A stretch of DNA of 64,000 bases from Hexactinellida sp. DTS-2022 (lineage: Eukaryota > Porifera > Hexactinellida): assembly GCA_028753945.1 (NCBI GenBank), contig JAPNXP010000003.1:1240001-1304000 (forward strand). The letters are read 5' to 3'. The translations under genes and the position numbers were made by a program. Below are positions 45,692 through 59,300 of the stretch, in pieces. The notes under the pieces were generated by a model, which searched no databases, was not told the DNA's origin, and saw only the letters and a program-made list of their open reading frames with translations. The stretch's first letter is position 1. Each line of letters begins with the position of its first letter.

Positions 45692-48600
45692 TGGTTTAAG
45701 GACGTTTTCTGTTGTTTCTTTTGATGATATTTGTGTTTATCATCAAAGGTGTCCAAACAGTGCCACTGAAACAGCATTCACTCAATTTACATTCATTTAA
45801 GTGCCCAAAAACGAGAAAAACCAATTTTTGTGACCTATGACTGTCAAAAACTACCAAAATGATAAATGAATGGCTTACCGACGTTTCCAGTTGTTTCTTT
45901 TGATGATATGAATTATTTTTGACCAAAAGTGTCTTAATAGTGCCACTGAAACACCATTCACTCAATTTACATTCATTTAAGAGCCTAATAACGAGAAAAA
46001 TATATTTTTATGTGCAATGACTGTCAAAAACTCCCAAATTGATAAATTAATGGTTTAAGGACGTTTCATGTTGTTTCTTAATATTATATGTAATATTTTT
46101 CATCAAAAGTGTGCTAACGGTGCCACTGAAACACCACTCACTCAAGTAACATTCATTTGAGAGCCTAATATCGTGAAAAACCAATTTTTGTGTGCAATGA
46201 CTGTCAAAAACTAACAAAATGATAAAAGAATGGTTTACCGACGTTTCCAGTTGTTTCTTTTGATGATATGAAGAATTTATCATCAAAGGTATACTGATAG
46301 TGCCACTGAAACACCACTCACTCAATTTTAATTCATTTGAGACCCTAATATCGTGAAAAACCAATTTTTGTGACCTATGACTGTCAAAAACTACCAAAAT
46401 GATAAATGAATGGTTTACCGACGTTTCCAGTTGTTTCTTTTGATGATATGAATTATTTATCATCAAAGGTGTCCAAACAGTGCCACTGAAACACCATTCA
46501 CTGAAGTAAAATTCATTTAAGAGCCTATTATCTGGAAAAACCAATTATTATGTGCAATGACTGTCAAAAACTCCCAAATTGATAAATTAATGGTTAAGGC
46601 ACGTTTCCTATTGTTTTATCTGATGATATGTAGTATTTATCATCAAAAGTGTGCTAACAGTGCCACTGAAACACCATTCACTCAATTTACATTCATTTAA
46701 GAGCCTAATATCGAGAAAAACCAATTTTTCAGTCCAATGACTATCAAAAACTGCCAAAATGATAAATGAATGGTTTACCTACGTTTCCAGTTGTTTCTTT
46801 TGATGATATGAAGTATTTATCATCAAAGGTTTCCTGACAGTGCCACAGAAACACCACCTTCTCAATTTACATTCATTTAAGAGCATAATATCTGGAAAAA
46901 CCATTTTTTGAGTGCAATGACTGTCAAAAACTCCCAAATTGATAAATCTTTGGTTTAAGGACGTTTTCATATGTATCTTTTGATGATATGGAGTATTTAA
47001 CATCAAATATGTCCCAACAGTGCCACTGAAACACCATTCACTCAATTTACATTCATTTAAGAGCCAAATAACGAGAAAAACCAATTTTTATGTGCAATAA
47101 CTGTCAAAAACTCCCAAATTGATAAATGAATGGTTTAAGCACGTTTCTAGTTGTTTCTTTTTATTATATGTAATATTTATCATCAAAAGTGTGCTAACAC
47201 TGCCACTGCAACACCACTCACTCAATTTACAATCATTTAAGAGCGAGATATCGAGAAAAACCAATTTTTGTGACCTAGGACTGTCAAAAACTACCAAAAT
47301 GATAAATGAATGGTTTACCGACGTTTCCAGTTGTTTCTTTTGATGATATGAATTATTTATCACCAAAAGTGTCTTAATAGTGCCACTGAAACACTATTCA
47401 CTCAAGGAACTTTCATTTAAGAGCCTAATAACGAGAAAAATCCAATTTTTGAGTGCAATGACTGTCAAAAACTACCAAAATGATAAATGAATGTTTACCG
47501 ACGTTTCCAGTTGTTTCTTTTGATGATATGAAGAATTTATCATCAAAGGTATACTGATAGTGCAACTGAAACACCACTCACTCAATTTTAATTCATTTAA
47601 GAGCCAAATAACGAGAAAAACCAATTTTTATGTGCAATGACTGACAAAAACTCACAAATTGATAAATGAATGGCTTAAGTACGTTTCCAGTTGTTTCTTT
47701 TTATTATATGTATTATTTATCATCAAAAGTGTGCTAACAGGGCCACTGAAACACCACTCACTCAAGTAACATTCATTTGAGAGCCTAATATCGTGAAAAA
47801 TCCAATTTTTGAGTGCAATGACTGTCAAAAACTACCAAAATGATAAATGAATGTTTACCGACGTTTCCAGTTGTTTCTTTTGATGATATGAATTATTTAT
47901 CTCCAAAAGTGTCTTAATAGTGCCACTGAAACACCATTCACTCAAGGAACTTTCATTTAAGAGCCTAATAATGATAAAAACCAATTTTTATTTGCAATGA
48001 CTGTCAAAAACTCCCAAATTGATAAATTATTGGTTTAAGGACGTTTCCTGTTGTTTCTCATTATTATATGTCATATTTTTCATCAAAAGTGTGCTAACAG
48101 TGCCACTGCAACACCACTCACTCAATTTACAATCATTTAAGAGCGATATATCGAGAAAAACCAATTTTTGTGACCTATGACTGTCAAAAACTACCAAAAT
48201 GATAAATGAATGGTTTACCGACGTTTCCAGTTGTTTCTTTTGATGATATGAATTATTTATCACCAAAAGTGCATTAATAGTGCCACTGAAACACTATTCA
48301 CTCAAGAAACTTTCATTTAAGAGCCTAATAACGAGAAAAATCCAATTTTTGAGTGCAATGACTGTCAAAAAACCAAAATGATAAATGAATGTTTACCGAC
48401 GTTTCCAGTTGTTTCTTTTGATGATATGAATTATTTATCATCAAAGGTGTCCAAACAGTGCCACTGAAACACCATTCACTGAAGTAACATTCATTTAAGA
48501 GCCTATTATCTGGAAAAACCAATTATTATGTGCAATGACTGTCAAAAACTCCCAAATTGATAAATTAATGGTTAAGGCACGTTTCCTGTTGTTTTATCTG

Positions 48601-49289
48601 ATGATATGTAGTATTTATCATCAAAAGTGTGCTAACAGTGCCACTGAAACACCATTCACTCATTTTACATTCATTTAAGAGCCTAATATCGAGAAAAACC
48701 TATTTTTCCGTCCAATGACTATCAAAAACTACCAAAATGATAAATGAATGGTTTACCTACGTTTCCAGTTGTTTCTTTTGATGATATGAAGTATTTATCA
48801 TCAAAGGTTTCCTGACAGTGCCACAGAAACACGACTCACTCAATTTACATTCATTTAATAGCATAATATCTGGAAAAACCATTTTTTTAGTGCAATGACT
48901 GTCAAAAACTCCCAAATTGATAAATTATTGGTTTAAGGACGTTATCATTTGTATATTTTGATGATATGGAGTATTTATCTTCAAATAGTCCCAACAGTTC
49001 CACTGAAACACCATTCACTCAATTTACATTCATTTAAGAGCCTAATAACGAGAAAAACCAATTTTTATGTGCAATAACTGTCAAAAACTCCCAAATTGAT
49101 AAATGAATGGTTTAAGCACGTTTCCAGTTGTTTCATTTTATTATATGTAATATTTATCATCAAAAGTGTGCTAACAGTGCCACTGAAACACCACTCACTC
49201 AAGTAACATACATTTGAGAGCCTAATATCGTGAAAAACCAATTTTTATGTGCAATGACCGTCAAAAACTGCCAAATTGATAAATTAATG

Positions 49290-51806
49290 GTTTAAGCCCG
49301 TTTCCTATTGTTTCTTTTTATTATATGTAATATTTATCATCCAAAGTGTGCTAACAGGGCCACTGAAACACCACTCACTCAAGTAACATTCATTTGAGAG
49401 CCTAATATCGGTAAAAATCCAATTTTTGAGTGCAATGACTGTCAAAAACTACCAAAATGATAAATGAATGTTTACCGACGTTTCCAGTTGTTTCTTTTGA
49501 TGATATGAATTAATTATCTCCAAAAGTGTCTTAATAGTGCCACTGAAACACCATTCACTCAAAGAACTTTCATTTAAGAGCCTAATAACGATAAAAACCA
49601 AATTTTTTTGCAATAACTGTCAAAAACTCCCAAATTGATAAATTATTGGTTTATGGACGTTTCCTGTTGTTTCTTTTGATGATATGTAGTATTTATCATC
49701 AAAAGTGTCCAAACAGTGCCACTGAAACTCCATTCACTCAATTTACATTCATTTCAGAGCCTAATAACGAGAAAAAACAATTTTTATGTGCAATGACTGT
49801 CAAAAACTCCCAAATTGATAAATTAATGGTTGAAGGACGTTTCCTGTTGTTTCTCATTATTATATGTAATATTTTTCATCAAAAGTGTGATAACAGTGCC
49901 ACTGCAACACCAATCACTCAATTTACAATCATTTAAGAGCGAGATATCGAGAAAAACCAATTTTTGTGACCTATGACGGTCAAAAACTACCAAAATGATA
50001 AATGAATGGTTTACCGACGTTTCCAGTTGTTTCTTTTGATGATATGAATTATTTATCACCAAAAGTGTCTTTATAGTGCCACTGAAACACTATTCACTCA
50101 AGGAACTTTCATTTAAGAGCCTAATAACGAGAAAAATCCAATTTTTGAGTGCAATGACTGTCAAAAAAAACCAAAATGATAAATGAATGTTTACCGACGT
50201 TTCCAGTTGTTTCTTTTGATGATATGAATTATTTATCATCAAAGGTGTCCAAACAGTGCCACTGAAACACCATTCACTGAAGTAACATTCATTTAAGAGC
50301 CTATTATCTGTAAAAACCAATTTTTATGTGCAATGACTGTCAAAAACTCCCAAATTGATAAATTAATGGTCAAGGCACGTTTCCTTTTGTTTTATCTGAT
50401 GATATGTAGTATTTATCATCAAAAGTGTGCTAACAGTGCCACTGAAACACCATTCACTCAATTTACATTCATTTAAGAGCCAAATAACGAGAAAAACCAA
50501 TTTTTATGTGCAATAACTGTCAAAAACTCCCAATTTGATAAATTAATGGTTTAAGCCCGTTTCCTATTGTTTCTTTTTATTATATGTAATATTTATCATC
50601 AAAAGTGTGCTAACAGGGCCACTGAAACACCACTCACTCAAGTAACATTCATTTGAGAGCCTAATATCGGTAAAAATCCAATTTTTGAGTGCAATGACTG
50701 TCAAAAACTACCAAAATGATAAATGAATGTTTACCGACGTTTCCAGTTGTTTCTTTTGATGATATGAATTATTTATCTCCAAAAGTGTCTTAATAGTGCC
50801 ACTGAAACACCATTCACTCAAGGAACTTTCATTTAAGAGCCTAATAACGATAAAAACCAATTTTTTTTGCAATAACTGTCAAAAACTCCCAAATTGATAA
50901 ATTATTGGTTTATGGACGTTTCCTGTTGTTTCTTTTGATGATATGTAGTATTTATCATCAAAAGTGTCCAAACAGTGCCACTGAAACTCCATTCACTCAA
51001 TTTACATTCATTTCAGAGCCTAATAACGAGAAAAAACAATTTTTATGTGCAATGACTGTCAAAAACTCCCAAATTGATAAATTAATGGTTGAAGGACGTT
51101 TCCTGTTGTTTCTCATTATTATATGTAATATTTTTCATCAAAAGTGTGATAACAGTGCAACTGCAACACCACTCACTCAATTTAAATCATTTAAGAGCGA
51201 GATATCGAGAAAAACCAATTTTTGTGACCTATGACGGTCAAAAACTACCAAAATGATAAATGAATGGTTTACCGACGTTTCCAGTTGTTTCTTTTGATGA
51301 TATGAATTATTTATCACCAAAAGTGTCTTTATAGTGCCACTGAAACACTATTCACTCAAGGAACTTTCATTTAAGAGCCTAATAACGAGAAAAATCCAAT
51401 TTTTGAGTGCAATGACTGTCAAAAAAAACCAAAATGATAAATGAATGTTTACCGACGTTTCCAGTTGTTTCTTTTGATGATATGAATTATTTATCATCAA
51501 AGGTGTCCAAACAGTGCCACTGAAACACCATTCACTGAAGTAACATTCATTTAAGAGCCTATTATCTGTAAAAACCAATTTTTATATGCAATGACTGTCA
51601 AAAACTCCCAAATTGATAAATTAATGGTCAAGGCACGTTTCCTTTTGTTTTATCTGATGATATGTAGTATTTATCATCAAAAGTGTGCTAACAGTGCCAC
51701 TGAAACACCATTCACTCAATTTACATTCATTTAAGAGCCAAATAACGAGAAAAACCAATTTTTATGTGCAATAACTGTCAAAAACTCCCAATTTGATAAA
51801 TTAATG
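49290..51806. repeat. Tandem pair of a 1259-bp higher-order unit
   Basis: Seven-monomer blocks 49290-50548 and 50549-51806 match with offset 1258-1259, including private variants such as ATCGGTAAAAATCC and a run of eight A in CTGTCAAAAAAAACC. Parts of the same block recur at offset 3417 (49823 and 53240). Confidence 0.85.
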
Positions 51807-53963
51807 GTTTAAGCCCGTTTCCTATTGTTTCTTTTTATTATATGTAATATTTATCATCAAAAGTGTGCTAACAGGGCCACTGAAACACCACTCACTCAAG
51901 TAACATTCATTTGAGAGCCTAATATCGTGAAAAATCCAATTTTTGAGTGCAATGACTGTCAAAAACTCCCAAATTGATAAATTAATGGTCAAGGCACGTT
52001 TCCTTTTGTTTTATCTGATGATATGTAGTATTTATCATCAAAAGTGTGCTAACAGTGCCACTGAAACACCATTCACTCAATTTACATTCATTTAAGAGCC
52101 AAATAACGAGAAAAACCAATTTTTATGTGCAATAACTGTCAAAAACTCCCAATTTGATAAATTAATGGTTTAAGCCCGTTTCCTATTGTTTCTTTTTATT
52201 ATATGTAATATTTATCATCAAAAGTGTGCTAACAGGGCCACTGAAACACCACTCACTCAAGTAACATTCATTTGAGAGCCTAATATCGTGAAAAATCCAA
52301 TTTTTGAGTGCAATCACTGTCAAAAACTACCAAAATGATAAAAGAATGTTTACCGACGTTTCCAGTTGTTTCTTTTGATGATATGAATTATTTATCTCCA
52401 AAAGTGTCTTAATAGTGCCACTGAAACACCATTCACTCAAGGAACTTTCATTTAAGAGCCTAATAACGATAAAAACCAATTTTTATTTGCAATGACTGTC
52501 AAAAACTCCCAAATTGATAAATTATTGGTTTAAGGACGTTTCCTGTTGTTTCTTTTGATGATATGTAGTATTTATCATCAAAAGTGTCCAAACAGTGCCA
52601 CTGAAACTCCATTCACTCAATTTACATTCATTTCAGAGCCTAATAACGAGAAAAAACAATTTTTATGTGCAATGACTGTCAAAAACTCCAAAATTGATAA
52701 ATTAATGGTTGAAGGACGTTTCCTGTTGTTTCTCATTATTATATGTAATATTTTTCATCAAAAGTGTGCTAACAGTGCCACTGCAACACCACTCACTCAA
52801 TTTACACTCATTTAAGAGCGAGATATCGAGAAAAACCAATTTTTGTACCTATGACTGTCAAAAACAACCAAAATGATAAATGAATGGTTTACCGACGTTT
52901 CCAGTTGTTTCTTTTGATGATTTGAATTATTTATCACCAAAAGTGTCTTAATAGTGCCACTGAAACACTATTCACTCAAGAACTTTCATTTAAGAGCCTA
53001 ATAACGAGAAAAACCAATTTATATTTGCAATGACAGTCAAAAACTCCCAAATTGATAAATTATAGGATTAAGGACGTTTCCTGTTGTTTCTTTTGATGAT
53101 ATGTAGTATTTATCATCAAAAGTGTCCAAACAGTGCCACTGCAACACCATTCACTCAATTTACATTCATTTCAGAGCCTAATAACGAGAAAAAACAATTT
53201 TTATGTGCAATGACTGTCAAAAACTCCCAAATTGATAAATTAATGGTTGAAGGACGTTTCCTGTTGTTTCTCATTATTATATGTAATATTTTTCATCAAA
53301 AGTGTGATAACAGTGCCACTGCAACACCACTCACTCAATTTACAATCATTTAAGAGCGAGATATCGAGAAAAACCAATTTTTGTGACCTATGACGGTCAA
53401 AAACTACCAAAATGATAAATGAATGGTTTACCGACGTTTCCAGTTGTTTCTTTTGATGATATGAATTATTTATCACCAAAAGTGTCTTTATAGTGCCACT
53501 GAAACACTATTCACTCAAGGAACTTTCATTTAAGAGCCTAATAACGAGAAAAATCCAATTTTTGAGTGCAATGACTGTCAAAAAAAACCAAAATGATAAA
53601 TGAATGTTTACCGACGTTTCCAGTTGTTTCTTTTGATGATATGAATTATTTATCATCAAAGGTGTCCAAACAGTGCCACTGAAACACCATTCACTGAAGT
53701 AACATTCATTTAAGAGCCTATTATCTGTAAAAACCAATTTTTATGTGCAATGACTGTCAAAAACTCCCAAATTGATAAATTAAAGGTCAAGGCACGTTTC
53801 CTTTTGTTTTATCTGATGATATGTAGTATTTATCATCAAAAGTGTGCTAACAGTGCCACTGAAACACCATTCACTCAATTTACATTCATTTAAGAGCCAA
53901 ATAACGAGAAAAACCAATTTTTATGTGCAATAACTGTCAAAAACTCCCAATTTGATAAATTAA

Positions 53964-54852
53964 GGCTCGACCCACACCTTCAGAACTATTAGTCCCTTCA
54001 GATCCAAACTTATATCAGATTTAGCCATATCTATGCTGATAATAAATCCGCAATCGAAATTGAATTCGAACAATATTCGCTCGAATGATTGTGTATAGTT
54101 CCATATTACGTAATATTAAATTCCTATACCTGACCTAAAATATGTGCGCCGTACTAAAAAAAAATTCACAGAAGTTTAAGTGTTGATTATTCCTTGTTTA
54201 TTCAATACATATACATAGCTAAGCTGCAGACTAAAAGTTGATCGTTTCATAAGCTTACTAATATTTTTCAATGTGTCAAAGTCAAAACAAGCTATTTGAA
54301 TGATGATTATTGCATTTTTCTGATTTAAAGAATTACAACAATTTGAAAAAGTATCATAATCGTCTAATTATAGCTTACAGCTTAGCTATGCATATGTATT
54401 GAATAAACAAGGAATAATCAACACTTAAACTTTTGTGAATTTTTTATTATTACGGCGCATGTTGGGCTGGGTTGGTACTTTGTTGAAGAATATCTGTTTA
54501 TTTATATTGTAATACTATTTTCCTATATATATACACTTCATTCAGTAGGAATCTTATATAGTGGTTATATAACAATGTTAACTAAGTATTATGCATTCGT
54601 TTTATCTTAAGTTATGTAGTATTCAGCAATACAAATTAGATATTTCCGCTATAAATTATGACGAAATCCCCCCCAATTTTTGTACTACGTCAGTGGCGCA
54701 AAGTGGCGCAAGTTGGTATATTTCCTAAAGTATTTGGAATTTCTTGATGAAAATTTCTGTGAATATACCCCATCTATAGAGCATGCGGAATATGCAATAA
54801 TATACATTTAATCAATGGACTGGGCCTCCGTCCTGAAGGTGTGGGTCGAGCC
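53964..54852. mobile_element. 889-bp TTAA element inserted in the satellite (GGCTCGACCC family, complete)
   Basis: TTAA duplications are perfect (53960-53963 and 54853-54856). The terminal inverted repeat GGCTCGACCCACACCTTCAG is perfect over 20 bp. The flanks join to a normal monomer (TTTGATAAATTAATGG). Inside is a strong inverted repeat (54144-54229 and 54372-54459). Relatives are at 18758, 19080-20850 and about 23040. It is non-coding. Confidence 0.95.
54144..54459. repeat. Internal hairpin of the 889-bp element
   Basis: Arms 54144-54229 and 54372-54459 are inverted copies (TTGATTATTCCTTGTTTATT against AATAAACAAGGAATAATCAA) with a loop of about 140 bp. The left copy near 54155 has a run of nine A. 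Confidence 0.85.
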
Positions 54853-54974
54853 TTAATGGTTTAAGCCCGTTTCCTATTGTTTCTTTTTATTATATGTAAT
54901 ATTTATCATCAAAAGTGTGCTAACAGGGCCACTGAAACACCACTCACTCAAGTAACATTCATTTGAGAGCCTAA

Positions 54975-56362
54975 GGGTATCCCATTATGGAGAAAAACCG
55001 GAAATTTCGCTCCAAAAAACAACATAAATTAATTTTTTTTTTTTACCAAACACTACCGAAGGACCATAACTAACGTTTGTATATGGTTTTGAGCCAGGTC
55101 CAAGCGTATTTTCTGAGTTATGAGCTATTTTGTACAGCGTATCACGGGGTTCTCCACTTTGAACTATTATCAGTACTGTATTCCTCAACAATGGTAAGAT
55201 TGGTGGTATCATTACTCTATCCTAGCAATCAATGACGAAAATAAACAACAATTGATCAAAAAAAATTCGCAAAAAGTGAAAATCTAAACATTTATGGTCT
55301 ATAATCTCATTCGAGGGTACGTTTTCTTGTCCATTTTCTATCTCAGGCACCCGAGCAGCTAGCATCAACACTTACGTCTCAAAATGCTCGCAATACACAA
55401 CTTCCTATACGTACATAATACATTTTGGGACCCTAACACCCTCTGTTTTCAAAATGATCCCTATATGGGCATGCAATGTGCCCAATTTTGATGACACAGC
55501 AAAATCTATATCAACGAAAGTATAAACTCTAGAGTTTAGCTCTAACATTCTATTCACATCAATATCCTACCACAAAGTCATTGAAAGTACAAATGAGACT
55601 CATAATCCAATGGTCACTCTTCTATAAATTTACATACCCATATATGGTGGTGTCATTTCAGAAATGAAACCATGAACTTTGAAATTAAATAATGTGCTAG
55701 AGTTAAGTTCCAACTTCCTAGTAACATCAATAATCCTTTTTAAGTTAGATGGTATAGTTATCGAATACTACTTCGTAAATTTAATCGTGTTGGGATTCTT
55801 TGCGGCCTTTTTCTCAAAATAATATAAATGCCGGTGTTTGGGGGCTAATGTCACGGAGTGTGACGAAATCAAGATAGGTTAAGAGCTCAAAAAATTTCTA
55901 CAAGTTCTAGACCACTAACATTTAGCTACGAGTGATTGAATAAGCAAAAAACACCATAATTCTACTAATAAGAGAGAAACAATCTCATAACTAAATACAT
56001 ATTCAAATATCCCTACCTCAGACTTTGTCCCCTCCATATTCGTTGAAGAAATTTCGAAATCTCATTTTATTCGAAATAGCTTCGAAAGATATTGCTTTTA
56101 TATAGTTGAATTGAGCTAGAGAACATTCTAGAACAATTCAGAAACTATATACAAGCTTGACACTATCTATGTTATATTGAATAGACGCACATAACTGTAT
56201 ATTAAAAGAATCCATACCTAGACAAAACAATTCAATATGCACTTGAATGAATAAATTCTTGGCTATTTTTAAGCTGATCAACTTGTGTTATTACTTAGAA
56301 GTATTCAGAGAATCTATAGACATGTTCTACAGTGATTTATCAGTTTCCTATAAGGGATACCG
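54975..56362. mobile_element. 1.39-kb element with CTAA duplication inserted in the satellite
   Basis: The ends are GGGTATCCCATTAT and the complement of CGGTATCCCTTAT. The target repeat is CTAA (54971-54974 and 56363-56366); a 3-bp TAA reading is also possible. The satellite without the insertion reads GAGCCTAATATCG at 52275. CCATATATGG is at 55638-55647. Relatives are at 12960-13622 and 35790-36210. A 3-bp TAA target would suggest PIF/Harbinger, but no transposase is present to decide. Confidence 0.88.
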
Positions 56363-59300
56363 CTAATATCGTGAAAGATCCAATTTTTGAGTGCAATCAC
56401 TGTCAAAAACTACCAAAATGATAAAAGAATGTTTACCGACGTTTCCAGTTGTTTCTTTTGATGATATGAATTATTTATCTCCAAAAGTGTCTTAATAGTG
56501 CCACTGAAACACCATTCACTCAAGGAACCTTCATTTAAGAGCCTAATACGATAAAAACCAATTTTTATTTGCAATGACTGTCAAAAACTCCCAAATTGAT
56601 AAATTATTGGTTTAAGGACGTTTCCTGTTGTTTCTTTTGATGATATGTAGTATTTATCATCAAAAGTGTCCAAACAGTGCCACTGAAACTTCATTCACTC
56701 AATTTACATTCATTTCAGAGCCTAATAACGAGAAAAAACAATTTTTATGTGCAATGACTGTCAAAAACTCCAAAATTGATAAATTAATGGTTGAAGGACG
56801 TTTCCTGTTGTTTCTCATTATTATATGTAATATTTTTCATCAAAAGTGTGCTAACAGTGCCAATGCAACACCACTCACTCAATTTACACTCATTTAAGAG
56901 CGAGATATCGAGAAAAACCAATTTTTGTACCTATGACTGTCAAAAACAACCAAAATGATAAATGAATGGTTTACCGACGTTTCCAGTTGTTTCTTTTGAT
57001 GATATGAATTATTTATCACCAAAAGTGTCTTAATAGTGCCACTGAAACACTATTCACTCAAGAACTTTCATTTAAGAGCCTAATAACGAGAAAAACCAAT
57101 TTATATTTGCAATGACAGTCAAAAACTCCCAAATTGATAAATTATAGGATTAAGGACGTTTCCTGTTGTTTCTTTTGATGATATGTAGTATTTATCATCA
57201 AAAGTGTCCAAACAGTGCCACTGCAACACCACTCACTCAATTTACAATCATTTAAGAGCCTAATAACGAGAAAAACCATTTTTCTATGTGCAATGACTGT
57301 CAAAAACTACCAAAATGATAAATAAATGGTTTACCGACTTTTCCAGTTGTTTCTTTTGGTGATATGAAGTATTTATCATCAAAGGTCTACTGATAGTGCC
57401 ACTGAAACACAACTCACTCAATTTAAATTCATTTTTAAGCATAGTTTCTGGATAAACAAATTTTGTGAAATAGGACTGTTAAAAACTACCAAAATGATAA
57501 ATGAATGGTTTCCGACGTATCCAGTTGTTTCTTTTGATGATAAGAAGTATTTATCATCAAAGGTGTCCAAACAGTGCCACTAAAACACCATTCACTGAAG
57601 TAACATTCATTTATGAGCCAAATAACGTGAAAAACCAATTTTTATTTGCAATGACTGTCAAAAACTTTCAAATTGATAAATTAATGTTATAAGCACGTTT
57701 CCTGTTGAATCTTTTTATTATATGTAATATTTATCATCAAAAGTGTGCTAACAGTGCCACTGAAACACCACTCACTCAAGTAACATTCATTTGAGACCCT
57801 AATATCGTGAAAAACCAATTTTTGTGTGCAATGACTGTCAAAAATATCAAAATGATAAATGAATGTTTACCGACGTTTCCAGTTGTTTCTTTCGATGATA
57901 TGAATTATTTATCTCCAAAAGTGTCTTAATAGTGCCACTGAAACACCATTCACTCAAGGAACCTTCATTTAAGAGCCTAATACGATAAAAACCAATTTTT
58001 ATTTGCAATGACTGTCAAAAACTCCCAAATTGATAAATTAATGGTTTAAGGACGTTTACTGTTGTTTCTTTTGATGATATGTAGTGTTTATCATCAAAAG
58101 TGTCCAAACAGTGCCACTGCAACACCACTCACTCAATTTACAATCATTTAAGAGCCTAATAACGAGAAAAACCATTTTTCTATGTGCAATGACTGTCAAA
58201 AACTACCAAAATGATAAATGAATGGTTTACCGACTTTTCCAGTTGTTTCTTTTGGTGATATGAAGTATTTATCATCAAAGGTATACTGATAGTGCCACTG
58301 AAACACAACTCACTCAATTTAAATTCATTTTTAAGCCTAGTATCTGGAAAAACAAACTTTGTGAAATAGGACTGTCAAAAACTACCAAAATGATAAATGA
58401 ATGGTTTCCGACGTTTCCAGTTGTTACTTTTGATTATAAGAAGTATTTATCATCAAAGGTGTCCAAACAGTGCCACTGAAACACCATTCACTGAAGTAAC
58501 ATTCATTTAAGAGACAAATATCGTGAAAAACAAATTTTTATTTGCAATGACTGTCAAAAACTTTCAAATTGGTAAATTAATGTTATAAGCACGTTTCCTG
58601 TTGAATCTTTTTATTATATGTAATATTTATCATCAAAAGTGTGGTAACAGTGCCACTGAAACACCACTCACTCAAGTAACATTCACTTGATAGCCTAATA
58701 TCGTGAAAAACCAATTTTTGTGTGCAATGGCTGTCAAAAACTACCAAATTGATAAATTAATGGTTAAAGGACGTTTCCTGTTGTTTCTTTTCATGATATG
58801 TCGTCTTTATCATCAAAAGTGTCCAAACAGTGCCACTGCAACACCACTCACTCAATTTACAATCATTTAAGAGCCTAATAACGAGAAAAACCATTTTTCT
58901 ATGTGCAATGACTGTCAAAAACTACCAAAATGATAAATGAATGGTTTACCGACTTTTCCAGTTGTTTCTTTTGGTGATATGATGTATTTATCATCAAAGG
59001 TCTACTGATAGTGCCACTGAAACACAACTCACTCAATTTAAATTCATTTTTAAGCCGAGTATCTGGAAAAACAAATTTGTGAAATAGGACTGTCAAAAAC
59101 TACCAAAATGATAAATGAATGGTTTCCGACGTTTCCAGTTGTTTCTTTTGATGATAAGAAGTATTTATCATCAAAGGTGTCCAAACAGTGCCACTGAAGT
59201 AACATTCATTTAAGAGCCAAATAACGTGAAAAACCAATTTATATTTGCAATGACTGTCAAAAACTTTCAAATTGATAAATTAATGTTATAAGCACGTTTC

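Noticed and set aside
53960-54856. Assignment of the TTAA elements to piggyBac
   Set aside because: The target fits, but the ends begin GG rather than the usual CCY and no piggyBac-like coding sequence is present anywhere in the window.
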